A stretch of 21,778 nt of DNA from JAMCRM01 sp041685075 (GCA_041685075.1 JAWLGN010000060.1:1-21778), one strand, 5' to 3'. Shown: positions 8,413 to 15,429, counted from the stretch's first letter. Made by a program: numbers and translations. Notes: a model not told the origin generated them from the letters alone.

Positions 8413-8583
8413 CGTGTTTCCTTTTCCTCACTGCGAACCCCGCCGCCTGCCCAGGCGGCGAACCCCGATCAGGCGGCCCGTGCACCGTACCGAACATACT
8501 ACCGGTGAACGGCGCCTACCTGTGAACCCCCCAGCATCATCAACAAGATCGATAGAAATGGAGCCGGATTCCCTCTCATTATA
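8413..8583 (-). promoter_or_regulatory. Promoter and long 5' leader of the cold-shock gene
   Basis: A consensus TATAAT sits at 8583-8578 on the minus strand, preceded by TG; the -35 (AGTTTC with a 16-base spacer) is poor. A start near 8571 gives a leader of about 159 nt before the ATG at 8412. Inside it, CGCCGCCTG (8441-8449) and CAGGCGGCG (8452-8460) form a perfect 9-bp inverted repeat about 30 bases from the start codon. This layout resembles thermosensing csp leaders (inference). Confidence 0.5.
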
Positions 8584-8637
8584 CATCGCGGGCTATCGCG
8601 AAACTGCGCAGGGACGGCCCTCCGGCGCGTGCAGCCT

Positions 8638-9627
8638 TCAGCGTTGCGGCGCCGCCGCGCGCCGCCGCGCGAAGTTCCACGCGGTCTCCACGATGCCCCG
8701 CAGGCCGGTGTATTGGGGTTTCCAGCCGAGCGTCCGGCGCAGCTTCTCGGGGTTGGCCACCAGTACCGGCGGGTCTCCCGCGCGGCGCGGCCCCACCGTG
8801 TGAGGCACCTTCACGCCGGTGACCGCTTCCACGGCCGCCAACACCTCCCGCACCGAGTGCCCCTGGCCCGTCCCCACGTTGTATTGCCCCGTCGCCCCGC
8901 CTCCGTCCAGCCACTCCAAGGCGCGGATGTGGGCTTCGGCCAGGTCGTTCACGTGGATGTAGTCCCGAATGCAGGTGCCGTCCGGGGTTGGATAATCGTC
9001 TCCGAAAATAGTGGCCGGCTGCCCTGTCTCGACCGCCCGCAGCAAGAGCGGGATCAGGTGCGTCTCCGGGTCGTGCTCCTCTCCGAGCCGCCCCTGCGGA
9101 TCGGCTCCCGCGGCGTTGAAGTAGCGCAGGCTGGCGCTGCGCAGCTCGTGAATCTGGTCGAACCATCGCAGCATGATCTCCACCATGCGCTTGGATTCCC
9201 CGTAGGGGTTCACCGGCGCTTCCGGACAGCTCTCCACGATGGGGGACTCCTTCGGAATGCCGTAAACCGCTGCGCTCGAAGAGAACACCAGTTTCTTCAC
9301 ACCCGCCCGCAGCATGGCTTTCAGCAACGAGAGCGATCCCCCCACGTTGTTGCCGAAGTAGATCTCCGGCTGCGCCATCGACTCCCCCACCAGCGTCCAG
9401 GCGGCGAAATGGATCACCGCGTCCTGCCCTTCGAGCACCTCCGCCAGCTTGTCCGTCTCGGCCAGGTCCAGCTTGTGGAATACGCTGCCCTCGAGCACGT
9501 TATGGTGGAAACCGCGCTCGAGGTTATCCACCACGCTCACCTTGTATCCGCGTTCCAACAGGCGCAAAACCGTGTGGGAGCCGATGTAGCCGGCGCCGCC
9601 TGTCACCAATATTTTTTTCAAACTCAC
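8638..9627 (-). CDS. galE: UDP-glucose 4-epimerase
   Basis: A 329-residue extended short-chain dehydrogenase that interconverts UDP-glucose and UDP-galactose with bound NAD, supplying galactose for glycans and feeding galactose use. It shows the Rossmann motif TGGAGYIGSHT (9-19), the VVDNLERG adenine-binding strand, the FSSSAAVYG strand with the catalytic Ser, YGESK (Tyr142, Lys146), SLRYFNAAGADP and RDYIHVNDLA. Length fits bacterial GalE. The start is GTG with GAGGT a few bases upstream. It has no same-strand partner gene and the next upstream gene encodes a PEP-CTERM protein, so it appears to stand alone. UDP-GlcNAc or related substrates cannot be excluded. Confidence 0.95.
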   Translation of the reverse strand: MSLKKILVTGGAGYIGSHTVLRLLERGYKVSVVDNLERGFHHNVLEGSVFHKLDLAETDKLAEVLEGQDAVIHFAAWTLVGESMAQPEIYFGNNVGGSLSLLKAMLRAGVKKLVFSSSAAVYGIPKESPIVESCPEAPVNPYGESKRMVEIMLRWFDQIHELRSASLRYFNAAGADPQGRLGEEHDPETHLIPLLLRAVETGQPATIFGDDYPTPDGTCIRDYIHVNDLAEAHIRALEWLDGGGATGQYNVGTGQGHSVREVLAAVEAVTGVKVPHTVGPRRAGDPPVLVANPEKLRRTLGWKPQYTGLRGIVETAWNFARRRAAAPQR

Positions 9628-9741
9628 CGGTTTACCTCATGCCGATTATGCCAAACGGCGCAGCACCGCTTGTGCAGACCATCTCACAGTTGGAGTGGAT
9701 GGCTCCTTACCGGCGTGAGAACTACTGCATCGGGGTGAGGT

Positions 9742-10317
9742 TCAGAGCGCCCGCCGCTTCCAGGACCGGCGGCGCCAGCCGGCCAAGCCCGCCAGCAAAC
9801 CGCCCACCAGCAGCAGCGTGGCCGGCTCGGGGGTCTCGGCAGGTGCCGGAGGCGGTGGAGCCATCGCCAGTCCGCTGAGGCCGATGTCGTCCACCGCCCC
9901 AAAGCCCGGCGGCAGCGGCGCGAGCGGTGGAAGGCCGTCAGGCAGTACCGGCAAGGGCGGCGGCGGGGGAAAGTCGCCCGGCAGCGGTGGCGGGGCCGGC
10001 ATCCACAGGAAGCCCCCGTCGAACGGGAACGTCGGCAGCAGCCATCCCGGCTCCGATCCCGGCGGCGCCGGCAAAACCGGCAGCCACACCGCGTCGCCAG
10101 GCCACGGTTCCGGCATCAACGGTGGTAACGGAGGCGGCACGAGCCCCGGATCCGTCCCCCAACCATCCCCTCCAGGCACCGGCAGGAACATCACCAAGCC
10201 GGCGTCCGGCGGCATCGGGGGAAGCATCACGCCTTCCGCCCGCGCGGCGGTTCCCGCCGCCAATATCAGGCAAGCCGTGCACAGCAGCACCGCTGCCATC
10301 CGTTGGTTCCGTCTCAT
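9742..10317 (-). CDS. Proline-rich PEP-CTERM sorting-domain protein
   Basis: A 191-residue exported protein of unknown function. It has a Sec signal peptide (MRRNQRMAAVLLCTACLILA, cleavage likely after ARA near residue 27). The mature region of about 130 residues is very rich in proline, with many PPLP/PPPP/PP-D-G runs and recurring W and G. The C-terminal sorting signal has TPEPAT (162-167), a hydrophobic helix LLLVGGLLAGLAGW and a basic tail RRRSWKRRAL. PEP-CTERM proteins are processed by exosortase and placed at or outside the envelope in EPS-producing bacteria. No exosortase gene is in the window. Codon-position bias in a proline-rich frame creates a glycine-rich antisense shadow; the signal peptide and sorting tail both show the minus frame is real. 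Confidence 0.85.
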   Translation of the reverse strand: MRRNQRMAAVLLCTACLILAAGTAARAEGVMLPPMPPDAGLVMFLPVPGGDGWGTDPGLVPPPLPPLMPEPWPGDAVWLPVLPAPPGSEPGWLLPTFPFDGGFLWMPAPPPLPGDFPPPPPLPVLPDGLPPLAPLPPGFGAVDDIGLSGLAMAPPPPAPAETPEPATLLLVGGLLAGLAGWRRRSWKRRAL

Positions 10318-10404
10318 CTACACCGATCATGGGGCGATTCGGTGCATCGCGACAGGGCAATTGGTAATGGTACCGGCATCCCGGAGTTCCAGTACCCGAA
10401 CGTC

Positions 10405-11682
10405 TTATTCTGAACTGTCTCCCAGCCACTTGCGCGCCAGCCCGCTGATGCGGGAAATCAGGGGGCCGTAGATGGGAATCGACTCGATGGACCGCCCGGC
10501 GGGCTTCGCCGCGGCCACCAGTTCCGGCGGCTCTGCGGCGGGCGGCTCTGTGGGGATGTGGGGTAAGGCCTTGCAGGGTCCCTCCCCTGCGGACCGTACG
10601 ACATTCACGATGAATGCGAAGCTGCGCCGGACGCGCTCCCCCCCTTCGCGTTCCGTGCACACCGAAAAGCCGGGGTAGGTGGTCTCCCCCAGCTTCACCG
10701 GGTGAATCTCTACCGGAAAGTGTCCGCGCAGGCGCCGCTCGATGTAGGCCGTCTCGTAACGGTGCCGCCGCAGGCTCCAGATGAAGACTCGAAAGCTGTC
10801 GAATTCGATCCCTTCGGCGGATCGGCTGCTGGTGGTCCACAGCCAGTTGTGCTTCTTCAGCTCGCCGTCCTGCACCTCCCCCAGGGAGAAGTAAGAGGTG
10901 ATGCGCTGGCCCTCGGCGTACTGCGCCACCTCGTCGGGAATGGCCATGTACAGGGGCCGCGACAGCACCCAGCCGGCCTGCCCGGAGGGGAGGCGCACCA
11001 GTGTCCAGTCGTCGGTCGGCACCGGTTTGGGCGGCTCGGGTTCCGGCTCCGGATCGGGCAGATTGGTTCGCGACAGCTCCAGCCAGTTTTCCGGCGGGCC
11101 GGGAGGCGAGGGGGGCGCCGGCAACTCCTCAGGAGGTTTGCTGCGCCTCTTCCTGGCGGGCGGCGGTCTCTTGGGCGGCGGCGGGATCAGCGGCGGCCGT
11201 TCCTGCGTCACTCGCGGCAGCCGCCGGTGCAGCAACACTTCCATCCTGTCCCCCTGCTTCACCTGCGTGAAGCTGGGCGCCTGCCGCGCCGGAGTGGTGT
11301 GGACATTCAGCAGATCGAAAACCGTAGCGGCGCCGTGCGAGTGCAGCCTGGCGGCGCGCTCGTTGAGGTCTCGCAGCGCCTCCATCTCCGCGGCACTGAG
11401 CAGCAGGTGCTGCTCGATCCAGCCCTCCGCTCCACCCCGTGCCCGCACCTTGATGAAGCGCCGCCGCCGCTGCACAATCTCTACGCGCTGGCCATGCTTC
11501 AGGGTAGCGGCCACCCCCGAGTTCAGCGGAATCTCGTTCCGCAGGTTCAGGGTGGCCGGTCCCACCCACGCTTCCCCGAGGGACTCAGACCGGTCGGCGG
11601 GATCGCCGCACCCGGCTGCCAGCAATGCCAGCGCAAGCACCGCTGCCGCGGGCGCCGGCCAGAGTTTCAATCGCGCGGACAA
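10405..11682 (-). CDS. SH3-domain lipoprotein with proline-rich insertion
   Basis: A 425-residue predicted lipoprotein of unknown function. Residues 1-25 form a lipoprotein signal ending in the lipobox LAAGC (Cys25). Residues ~40-96 look like a bacterial SH3 domain (ATLNLRNEIPLNSGVAATLK, then RVEIVQ and GWIEQHLLL). A second SH3-like fold seems split: TVFDLLNVHTTP...GDRMEVLLH (119-152) and DDWTLVRLPSGQAGWVLSRPLYM (224-246, given here as its outer limits), with a proline- and charge-rich stretch between. The C-terminal half (~250-370) has a predicted mixed alpha/beta pattern I do not recognise. The TTG start fits the signal peptide but has a weak Shine-Dalgarno site. Likely role: envelope or peptidoglycan-associated, anchored in a membrane (inference). 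Confidence 0.75.
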   Translation of the reverse strand: MSARLKLWPAPAAAVLALALLAAGCGDPADRSESLGEAWVGPATLNLRNEIPLNSGVAATLKHGQRVEIVQRRRRFIKVRARGGAEGWIEQHLLLSAAEMEALRDLNERAARLHSHGAATVFDLLNVHTTPARQAPSFTQVKQGDRMEVLLHRRLPRVTQERPPLIPPPPKRPPPARKRRSKPPEELPAPPSPPGPPENWLELSRTNLPDPEPEPEPPKPVPTDDWTLVRLPSGQAGWVLSRPLYMAIPDEVAQYAEGQRITSYFSLGEVQDGELKKHNWLWTTSSRSAEGIEFDSFRVFIWSLRRHRYETAYIERRLRGHFPVEIHPVKLGETTYPGFSVCTEREGGERVRRSFAFIVNVVRSAGEGPCKALPHIPTEPPAAEPPELVAAAKPAGRSIESIPIYGPLISRISGLARKWLGDSSE

Positions 11683-11716
11683 CCTGATTCCAGTGTAACA
11701 ACGCCCGGCGGCGCGG

Positions 11717-12106
11717 TCACCGTTTCAGGCCTTCTGCGGCGGCCCGCAGTTCGCGCGCAATCATACCCGGCGGGATGCCCGCGGCGCGCCACTCCGCCAC
11801 CAGTTCGCGCAGCCGGCGCGCCACGCGCTCGGACGCATCCGGTGGCGCCTCCGGCGCCTTCCGCGGCCGCACCAGCACGCCGCGCCGCCGCCGCAGATCC
11901 AGCCAGCCCTCGGCCGCCAGTGCCCTGTAGGCCGCCGCCACGGTGTTGAAGTGTACGCGCAGGTCCAGCGCCAGGTCCCGCACCGGAGGCAGCCGGTCCC
12001 CCGCCCTGAGCGCGCCGCTCACCAGCATCAGGCGCAACGCATCCACGATCTGCCGGTAAGCCGGTTGATGGCGTGTGGGATCGATACGCAGGTGAGGCAA
12101 AGGCAT
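11717..12106 (-). CDS. GntR-family transcriptional regulator, YtrA type
   Basis: A 129-residue DNA-binding regulator. The N-terminal winged helix-turn-helix spans about residues 10-80, with the GntR hallmarks PAYRQIVDALRLMLVSGAL, GDRLPPVRDLALDL, NTVAAAYRALAAEGWL and a wing ending RRGVLVRP. The C-terminal part is short (~45 residues), lacking a FadR/HutC/MocR effector domain, which fits the YtrA subfamily. The ATG at 12106 was chosen over a TTG 33 bases upstream because AAGGA lies about six bases before it and the longer start would place the coding region across the palindromes. YtrA regulators usually control a neighbouring ABC transporter; none is adjacent. It is divergent from the MerR gene. 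Confidence 0.88.
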   Translation of the reverse strand: MPLPHLRIDPTRHQPAYRQIVDALRLMLVSGALRAGDRLPPVRDLALDLRVHFNTVAAAYRALAAEGWLDLRRRRGVLVRPRKAPEAPPDASERVARRLRELVAEWRAAGIPPGMIARELRAAAEGLKR

Positions 12107-12114
12107 TTTGTTCC

Positions 12115-12135
12115 TTGTACCTGTACATTGTACAA
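12115..12135. promoter_or_regulatory. GTAC palindrome cluster, candidate GntR operator
   Basis: Three GTAC cores occur within 21 bases: an outer inverted repeat TTGTAC (12115-12120) / GTACAA (12130-12135), and the self-complementary TGTACA between them. It lies just upstream of the GntR start and 9 bases from the -35 of the MerR promoter, well placed for autoregulation. Assignment to GntR is an inference. Confidence 0.5.
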
Positions 12136-12143
12136 TCAAGGTG

Positions 12144-12171
12144 TTGACACCGGCCGCCGGCCATGTAAAAT
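12144..12171 (+). promoter_or_regulatory. Sigma-70-type promoter for the MerR gene
   Basis: TTGACA (12144-12149), a 16-base spacer and TAAAAT (12166-12171). The spacer contains a GC-rich symmetrical run of CCGG repeats. The predicted start near 12178 leaves a leader of about 36 bases before the ATG at 12214. The spacer is shorter than the 19-20 bases typical of MerR-activated promoters. Confidence 0.7.
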
Positions 12172-12213
12172 CCTAATGGCGGAGAAAATCCACGAAAACG
12201 GAATCGCATTAGA

Positions 12214-12714
12214 ATGTTTAAGCCCAAGAAATCCCGCACCTCGCTCCTTCCCGAATCGGCCGGCTATACCAGCAGCGAGGTATCGCGGTTGTGTGGCGTG
12301 AGCTTGCGGCAATTGCAGTGGTGGGACGAGCGCAACGTGGTTTCACCCCGGCAGGACGGCCACCGGCGGATCTATATGCCGGAGGAAGTGGTGGAGATTT
12401 CCGTCATTGCCGAGTTGCGCCGCAAGGGATTTTCGCTGCAGAAGATCCGCCGGGTGCTCCGTTTCCTGCAGAAGGACATGGGCAAGCGGCTGAACGAAGC
12501 GCTTTCCGGTTCCTCGGACGTGCACCTGCTGACGGACGGCAGGAGCATCTACCTGGAAGACGCCCCGGACCGCATCATCGACCTGTTGAAGGGAGCGCGC
12601 CAGCCGATGTTTCTGGTCTGCGTCACGGACCAGGTGCGGCGCCTGGCTGCCGGCACCCGCAAGCCCCCGCGCGCCGAAACCGGCGGCGCGGCGCGCAAAG
12701 CCCGCGCCGGGTGA
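12214..12714 (+). CDS. MerR-family transcriptional regulator
   Basis: A 166-residue DNA-binding protein. The N-terminal MerR winged helix-turn-helix is clear: YTSSEVSRLCGVSLRQLQWW (18-37), DERNVVSP, GHRRIYMPEEVVEI (49-62) and the second helical part AELRRKGFSLQKIRRVLRFL (67-86). The remaining ~80 residues are not a recognised effector domain and lack an obvious metal-binding Cys motif; the tail is basic and Ala/Gly-rich. A promoter at 12144-12171 drives it; the Shine-Dalgarno site is poor. It is divergent from the GntR gene and could share regulation. Target genes are unknown. Confidence 0.88.
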   Translation: MFKPKKSRTSLLPESAGYTSSEVSRLCGVSLRQLQWWDERNVVSPRQDGHRRIYMPEEVVEISVIAELRRKGFSLQKIRRVLRFLQKDMGKRLNEALSGSSDVHLLTDGRSIYLEDAPDRIIDLLKGARQPMFLVCVTDQVRRLAAGTRKPPRAETGGAARKARAG

Positions 12715-12723
12715 GCGTTCCGT

Positions 12724-12753
12724 TTGACTTCGCCCTCCGCCACGCGCTATTTT
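12724..12753 (+). promoter_or_regulatory. Promoter of the tRNA-Cys gene
   Basis: TTGACT (12724-12729), an 18-base spacer and TATTTT (12748-12753). The tRNA begins 10 bases after the -10 box, so transcription would start almost at the mature 5' end. It lies just downstream of the MerR stop. Confidence 0.6.
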
Positions 12754-12763
12754 CACCATAGGC

Positions 12764-12838
12764 GGCGCGGTAGCCAAGTGGTAAGGCAAAGGTCTGCAAA
12801 ACCTTTATTCGTCGGTTCGATTCCGACCCGCGCCTCCA
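12764..12838 (+). tRNA. tRNA-Cys (anticodon GCA)
   Basis: A complete cloverleaf can be drawn: acceptor GGCGCGG with CCGCGCC, D stem GCC/GGC, anticodon stem AAGGT/ACCTT with loop CTGCAAA (anticodon GCA), T arm GTCGG-TTCGATT-CCGAC, discriminator T (U73, the tRNA-Cys identity base) and an encoded CCA. It is 75 bases long. The variable arm is five bases. Confidence 0.97.
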
Positions 12839-12849
12839 GTTGAACCTCC

Positions 12850-13080
12850 ATGAACAGCCTTGACGCTCCGGCGACCAAGGGCGACCTCCAGCAGCTCGGC
12901 ACTGACCTGCGCGGCGAGTTCCGCAACGAAATCCAGCAGCTCCGCACTGACCTGCGCGGCGAGATGCAGCAGCTCCGCGATGAACTGCGCGGCGAGATGC
13001 AGCCCATGTACCACGACCTCGTCGAGCGCGGCAGGGACATGGAAACCAAGCTGCTGAACGCCTTCTACACCTTCGCCTGA
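12850..13080 (+). CDS. Small coiled-coil protein with 11-residue repeats, probably frameshifted
   Basis: A 76-residue hydrophilic protein of unknown function, starting 12 bases after the tRNA-Cys CCA end. Its middle is built from 11-residue units of the form QQLRTDLRGEM (about residues 14-50), repeated at DNA level as ~33-base units, which predicts a long right-handed (hendecad) coiled coil. The C-terminus reads ERGRDMETKLLNAFYTFA and stops at TGA. Skipping one base at 13078 lets the frame continue as ESATILEVEKRLNMPAAA to a TAG at 13133-13135, a plausible helical tail, so the gene may carry a one-base insertion. No strong Shine-Dalgarno sequence is seen. Similar short helical proteins are common uncharacterised ORFs. 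No function is proposed. Confidence 0.6.
   Translation: MNSLDAPATKGDLQQLGTDLRGEFRNEIQQLRTDLRGEMQQLRDELRGEMQPMYHDLVERGRDMETKLLNAFYTFA
12891..12989 (+). repeat. Tandem ~33-base coding repeats (hendecad units)
   Basis: Near-identical copies of a segment beginning CAGCAGCTC and ending TGCGCGGCGAG occur at about 12891, 12936 and 12969; the first and second are separated by an extra 12 bases. They encode the QQL-x-x-x-LRGE coiled-coil units. The copies likely arose by local duplication. Confidence 0.7.
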
Positions 13081-13144
13081 ATCCGCCACGATCCTCGAAG
13101 TCGAAAAGCGGCTGAACATGCCGGCTGCGGCTTAGCCCTCACCC

Positions 13145-14530
13145 TCAACAGCGCGAGTCCTGCCGCACGTTATAGCTGTATATCCGGTCGTGCGAGCGCT
13201 CGTTGTTCCACTCCGGCGTAGGCTCGAAGTAGCCCGGATGGCGCGGGCTCAGGTGCTGTTTCACCACCTCGTCGTTCAGGGTGACTCCCAGTCCCGGTCC
13301 CTCGGGAACCCGGATGGAGCCCTGCTGCACGATGGGCTTCTCGATTCCCTCCACCATATCGCCCCACCAGGGCACGTCCACCGAGTGATGCTCCAGCACC
13401 AGGAAGTTTTCCGTAGCCGCGGCGCAGTGCACGTTGGCCATCGAGGATACCGGCGTGCCCGCGAAGTGCATCGCCATGGGGACCCCGTACTCCTGGATGG
13501 CATCCCCGATCTTCTTGGTTTCGAGAATGCCGCCCGCCGTCGCCAGGTCCGGCTGGAGCATGTCCACCGCGTGAGTGCGGGCCAGTTCGATGAACGGCTC
13601 CTTCAGGTAGATGTCCTCGCCGGTCAGGATGGGGATGTCCACCGCCAGGGTGATCTGCTTGAGCAGCTCCGTATGCTGCCAGGGGATCATGTCCTCCAGC
13701 CAGGCGAGGTTATACTTCTCCAGCGCCTTGCCCAGCCGGATGCAGGAGTTCACCCCGATGTGCCCGAAGTGGTCGGCGGCCAGCGGGATGTCCATGCCCA
13801 CGGCTTCGCGCACGGCGGCCACGTATTCCGCCATGGCCTCGATGCCGCGGTTGGTCAGTTCCATGCCGGTGAACATGTGCTGGGTGTTGCCGAAGTCGCG
13901 CTGGCCGGTACCCAGCGGCCGCGAGACCATGCCCGGCCGGTCTTCCACCAGGCGCGCACCCACGTCCATCTTCAGAAAGGTGAAGCCCTGGTCCTTCCTC
14001 ACCTTCATGCGCCGCGCGAACTCCTTGGGGTCGCGCGACACGTCGGTATCGGCATAGCAGCGGATGCGCTCGCGAAACCTGCCGCCCAGCATCTGGTAGA
14101 CGGGAACGTTGTAGGCCTTGCCGGCCAGGTCCCACAGCGCCATCTCCACGCCGGAAACGCCGCCCGCCTGCCGCGCATGAAAGCCGAACTGCTTGATCTT
14201 GCGGAAGACCTTGTCCACGTTGCAGGGATTCTCGCCCAGCAGCCGGCTCTTGAGGATCAGCGCGTAGGTAGCGCTGCCGCCGTCGCGCACTTCGCCCAGG
14301 CCGTAGATGCCCTGGTTGGTATCGATCCGGATCAGCGGGCAGGTCATCGGGGCGCCCACCACGGTCGCCACCCGCAGGTCCGTAATCTTCAGCTCCGACG
14401 GTTTCGAGTTGGTGTTGGTGTTGCGGGGCAGCGCCTCCAGGGTTTCATCGGCCCAGAAGCCGGCGGCCGCCACCCCCGCGGCGCGCAGGAACCCGCGGCG
14501 CCCGGTGCGTTTCTCGAGTGCGTCTTTCAT
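13145..14530 (-). CDS. Tat-exported mandelate racemase/muconate lactonizing-type enzyme (enolase superfamily)
   Basis: A 461-residue enolase-superfamily protein; relatives dehydrate or epimerise sugar acids through a Mg-stabilised enolate. The N-terminus has a twin-arginine signal: TGRRGFLRAAGVAAAGF (9-25). The N-terminal capping domain follows, then the barrel with FLKMDVG (K-x-D at 187-189), AADHFGH (Asp253, His254), WLED (Glu279), TGED (Glu305) and AMHFAGTP (His355). These are at the positions of the KxK/KxD base and the three metal ligands, so it is probably active, most like sugar-acid dehydratases. The ATG at 14530 overlaps the RraA-like stop as ATGA; the longer frame upstream is a shadow. 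Substrate unknown. Confidence 0.9.
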   Translation of the reverse strand: MKDALEKRTGRRGFLRAAGVAAAGFWADETLEALPRNTNTNSKPSELKITDLRVATVVGAPMTCPLIRIDTNQGIYGLGEVRDGGSATYALILKSRLLGENPCNVDKVFRKIKQFGFHARQAGGVSGVEMALWDLAGKAYNVPVYQMLGGRFRERIRCYADTDVSRDPKEFARRMKVRKDQGFTFLKMDVGARLVEDRPGMVSRPLGTGQRDFGNTQHMFTGMELTNRGIEAMAEYVAAVREAVGMDIPLAADHFGHIGVNSCIRLGKALEKYNLAWLEDMIPWQHTELLKQITLAVDIPILTGEDIYLKEPFIELARTHAVDMLQPDLATAGGILETKKIGDAIQEYGVPMAMHFAGTPVSSMANVHCAAATENFLVLEHHSVDVPWWGDMVEGIEKPIVQQGSIRVPEGPGLGVTLNDEVVKQHLSPRHPGYFEPTPEWNNERSHDRIYSYNVRQDSRC

Positions 14531-15429
14531 CTCTCCCCCGCTGGTTTGAATTTGTAGCCCTGGGCTTCCGCCCACCGCAGAAACTCCGCTTCCATCTCCG
14601 GGGTCCAGCGCGAATCGATCTGCCCCGGCGTGTACTTTCCCTGCTGGAGCATCAGGTGTCCCCACCGGTCGCGCGCCTGGGTGCGCTCGCTCGTATCGGC
14701 CACCTCCTCGGCCAGGTGCGCGGGGACGAAGGTCAGGCCCTCCGGGTCGCTGATCACGATATCGCCCGGCAGCACCGTCGCTTTGCCGATCCGGACCGGC
14801 ACGTTCATTCCCATCAGGGTTACGTCGGCGATCGCCGAGGGGTGGAAGCCGCGGACGAATGCGCGAAACCCCTCGATGCGGTTCAGGCCCGTAAGGTCGC
14901 GCACGGCGCCGTCCACCACCACCCCGGTGCCCGTCTTCGTCCAGATGGAAGTGCCCAGGTTGTCGCCGATATAGGTGCCGTTTTCGATTTTGCCGAACAG
15001 GTCCACAACCAGCACATCGCCGCGGGTGAGGGTATCGATGACCCAGGAATTCTGGCCCGGCCCGACGCGCCCTTCCTTCTTGCCCTGCGCGTTGATGTAG
15101 GCGTGAATATCCGGGCGGGAGGGCATGAAGACGGCGGTCACCACCCGGCCTACCAGCCGCGGGCCGGCGGGATGGATCTCCTGCCAGCCGCCCTCGAACT
15201 GCTGGGTGTAGCGGTGGCGCCGCAGCACGCTCCAGGCCTCCTCCGCGGAGACGTTCTTGAGCCGCTCCAGCGTGGCATCGGGCACCTTGGGGCGCCCATC
15301 GGCAAACCGCTCGCCCTTCCACGCCGAGGTAATGGCCACGCGCTGCTCGTCGGTGAACATCCCCAGTTGTCCGAATGCGCCCGGGGCGCACAGCGCAAAA
15401 CAGGTCGCCAGGACAATGCGTCGCATCAT
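14527..15429 (-). CDS. Exported RraA-family protein
   Basis: A 300-residue protein of the RraA/HMG-aldolase superfamily, whose members include 4-hydroxy-4-methyl-2-oxoglutarate aldolases, oxaloacetate decarboxylases and RNase E regulators. Residues 1-20 (MMRRIVLATCFALCAPGAFG) look like a Sec signal peptide, unusual for the family. The core motif is GDNLGTSIWTKTG (155-167) followed by VVVDGAVRD (170-178), matching the G-D-N / D-G-x-x-R-D metal-substrate site. GDIVISDPEGLTFVPAHLAEEV is the usual C-terminal segment. An extra ~75 N-terminal residues precede the domain. Start: ATG at 15429 or 15426, with GGGGAG just upstream. It is translationally coupled to the enolase-superfamily gene, so the two probably act on the same carbohydrate-acid pathway (inference). 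Confidence 0.88.
   Translation of the reverse strand: MMRRIVLATCFALCAPGAFGQLGMFTDEQRVAITSAWKGERFADGRPKVPDATLERLKNVSAEEAWSVLRRHRYTQQFEGGWQEIHPAGPRLVGRVVTAVFMPSRPDIHAYINAQGKKEGRVGPGQNSWVIDTLTRGDVLVVDLFGKIENGTYIGDNLGTSIWTKTGTGVVVDGAVRDLTGLNRIEGFRAFVRGFHPSAIADVTLMGMNVPVRIGKATVLPGDIVISDPEGLTFVPAHLAEEVADTSERTQARDRWGHLMLQQGKYTPGQIDSRWTPEMEAEFLRWAEAQGYKFKPAGER

Noticed and set aside
9818..10471. Glycine-rich plus-strand ORF of 217 codons
   Set aside because: Antisense to the proline-rich PEP-CTERM gene: proline codons read backwards as glycine. The minus frame has a signal peptide and sorting tail.
12764..12850. tRNA-Cys 3' end as an integration (att) site for an element
   Set aside because: No integrase gene, no repeat of the tRNA 3' end elsewhere in the window that I could see, and the neighbours look like ordinary genes.
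12753..13049. Minus-strand ORF of 98 codons whose product ends RVGIEPTNKGFADLCLTTW...
   Set aside because: Its end is the translation of the antisense strand of tRNA-Cys, a familiar spurious database protein; the rest is antisense to the coiled-coil gene.
13072..13083. Programmed +1 frameshift like that of prfB
   Set aside because: The site reads GCC TGA A, not the slippery CTT TGA C, and there is no Shine-Dalgarno-like stimulator in front; a mutation or sequence error is simpler.
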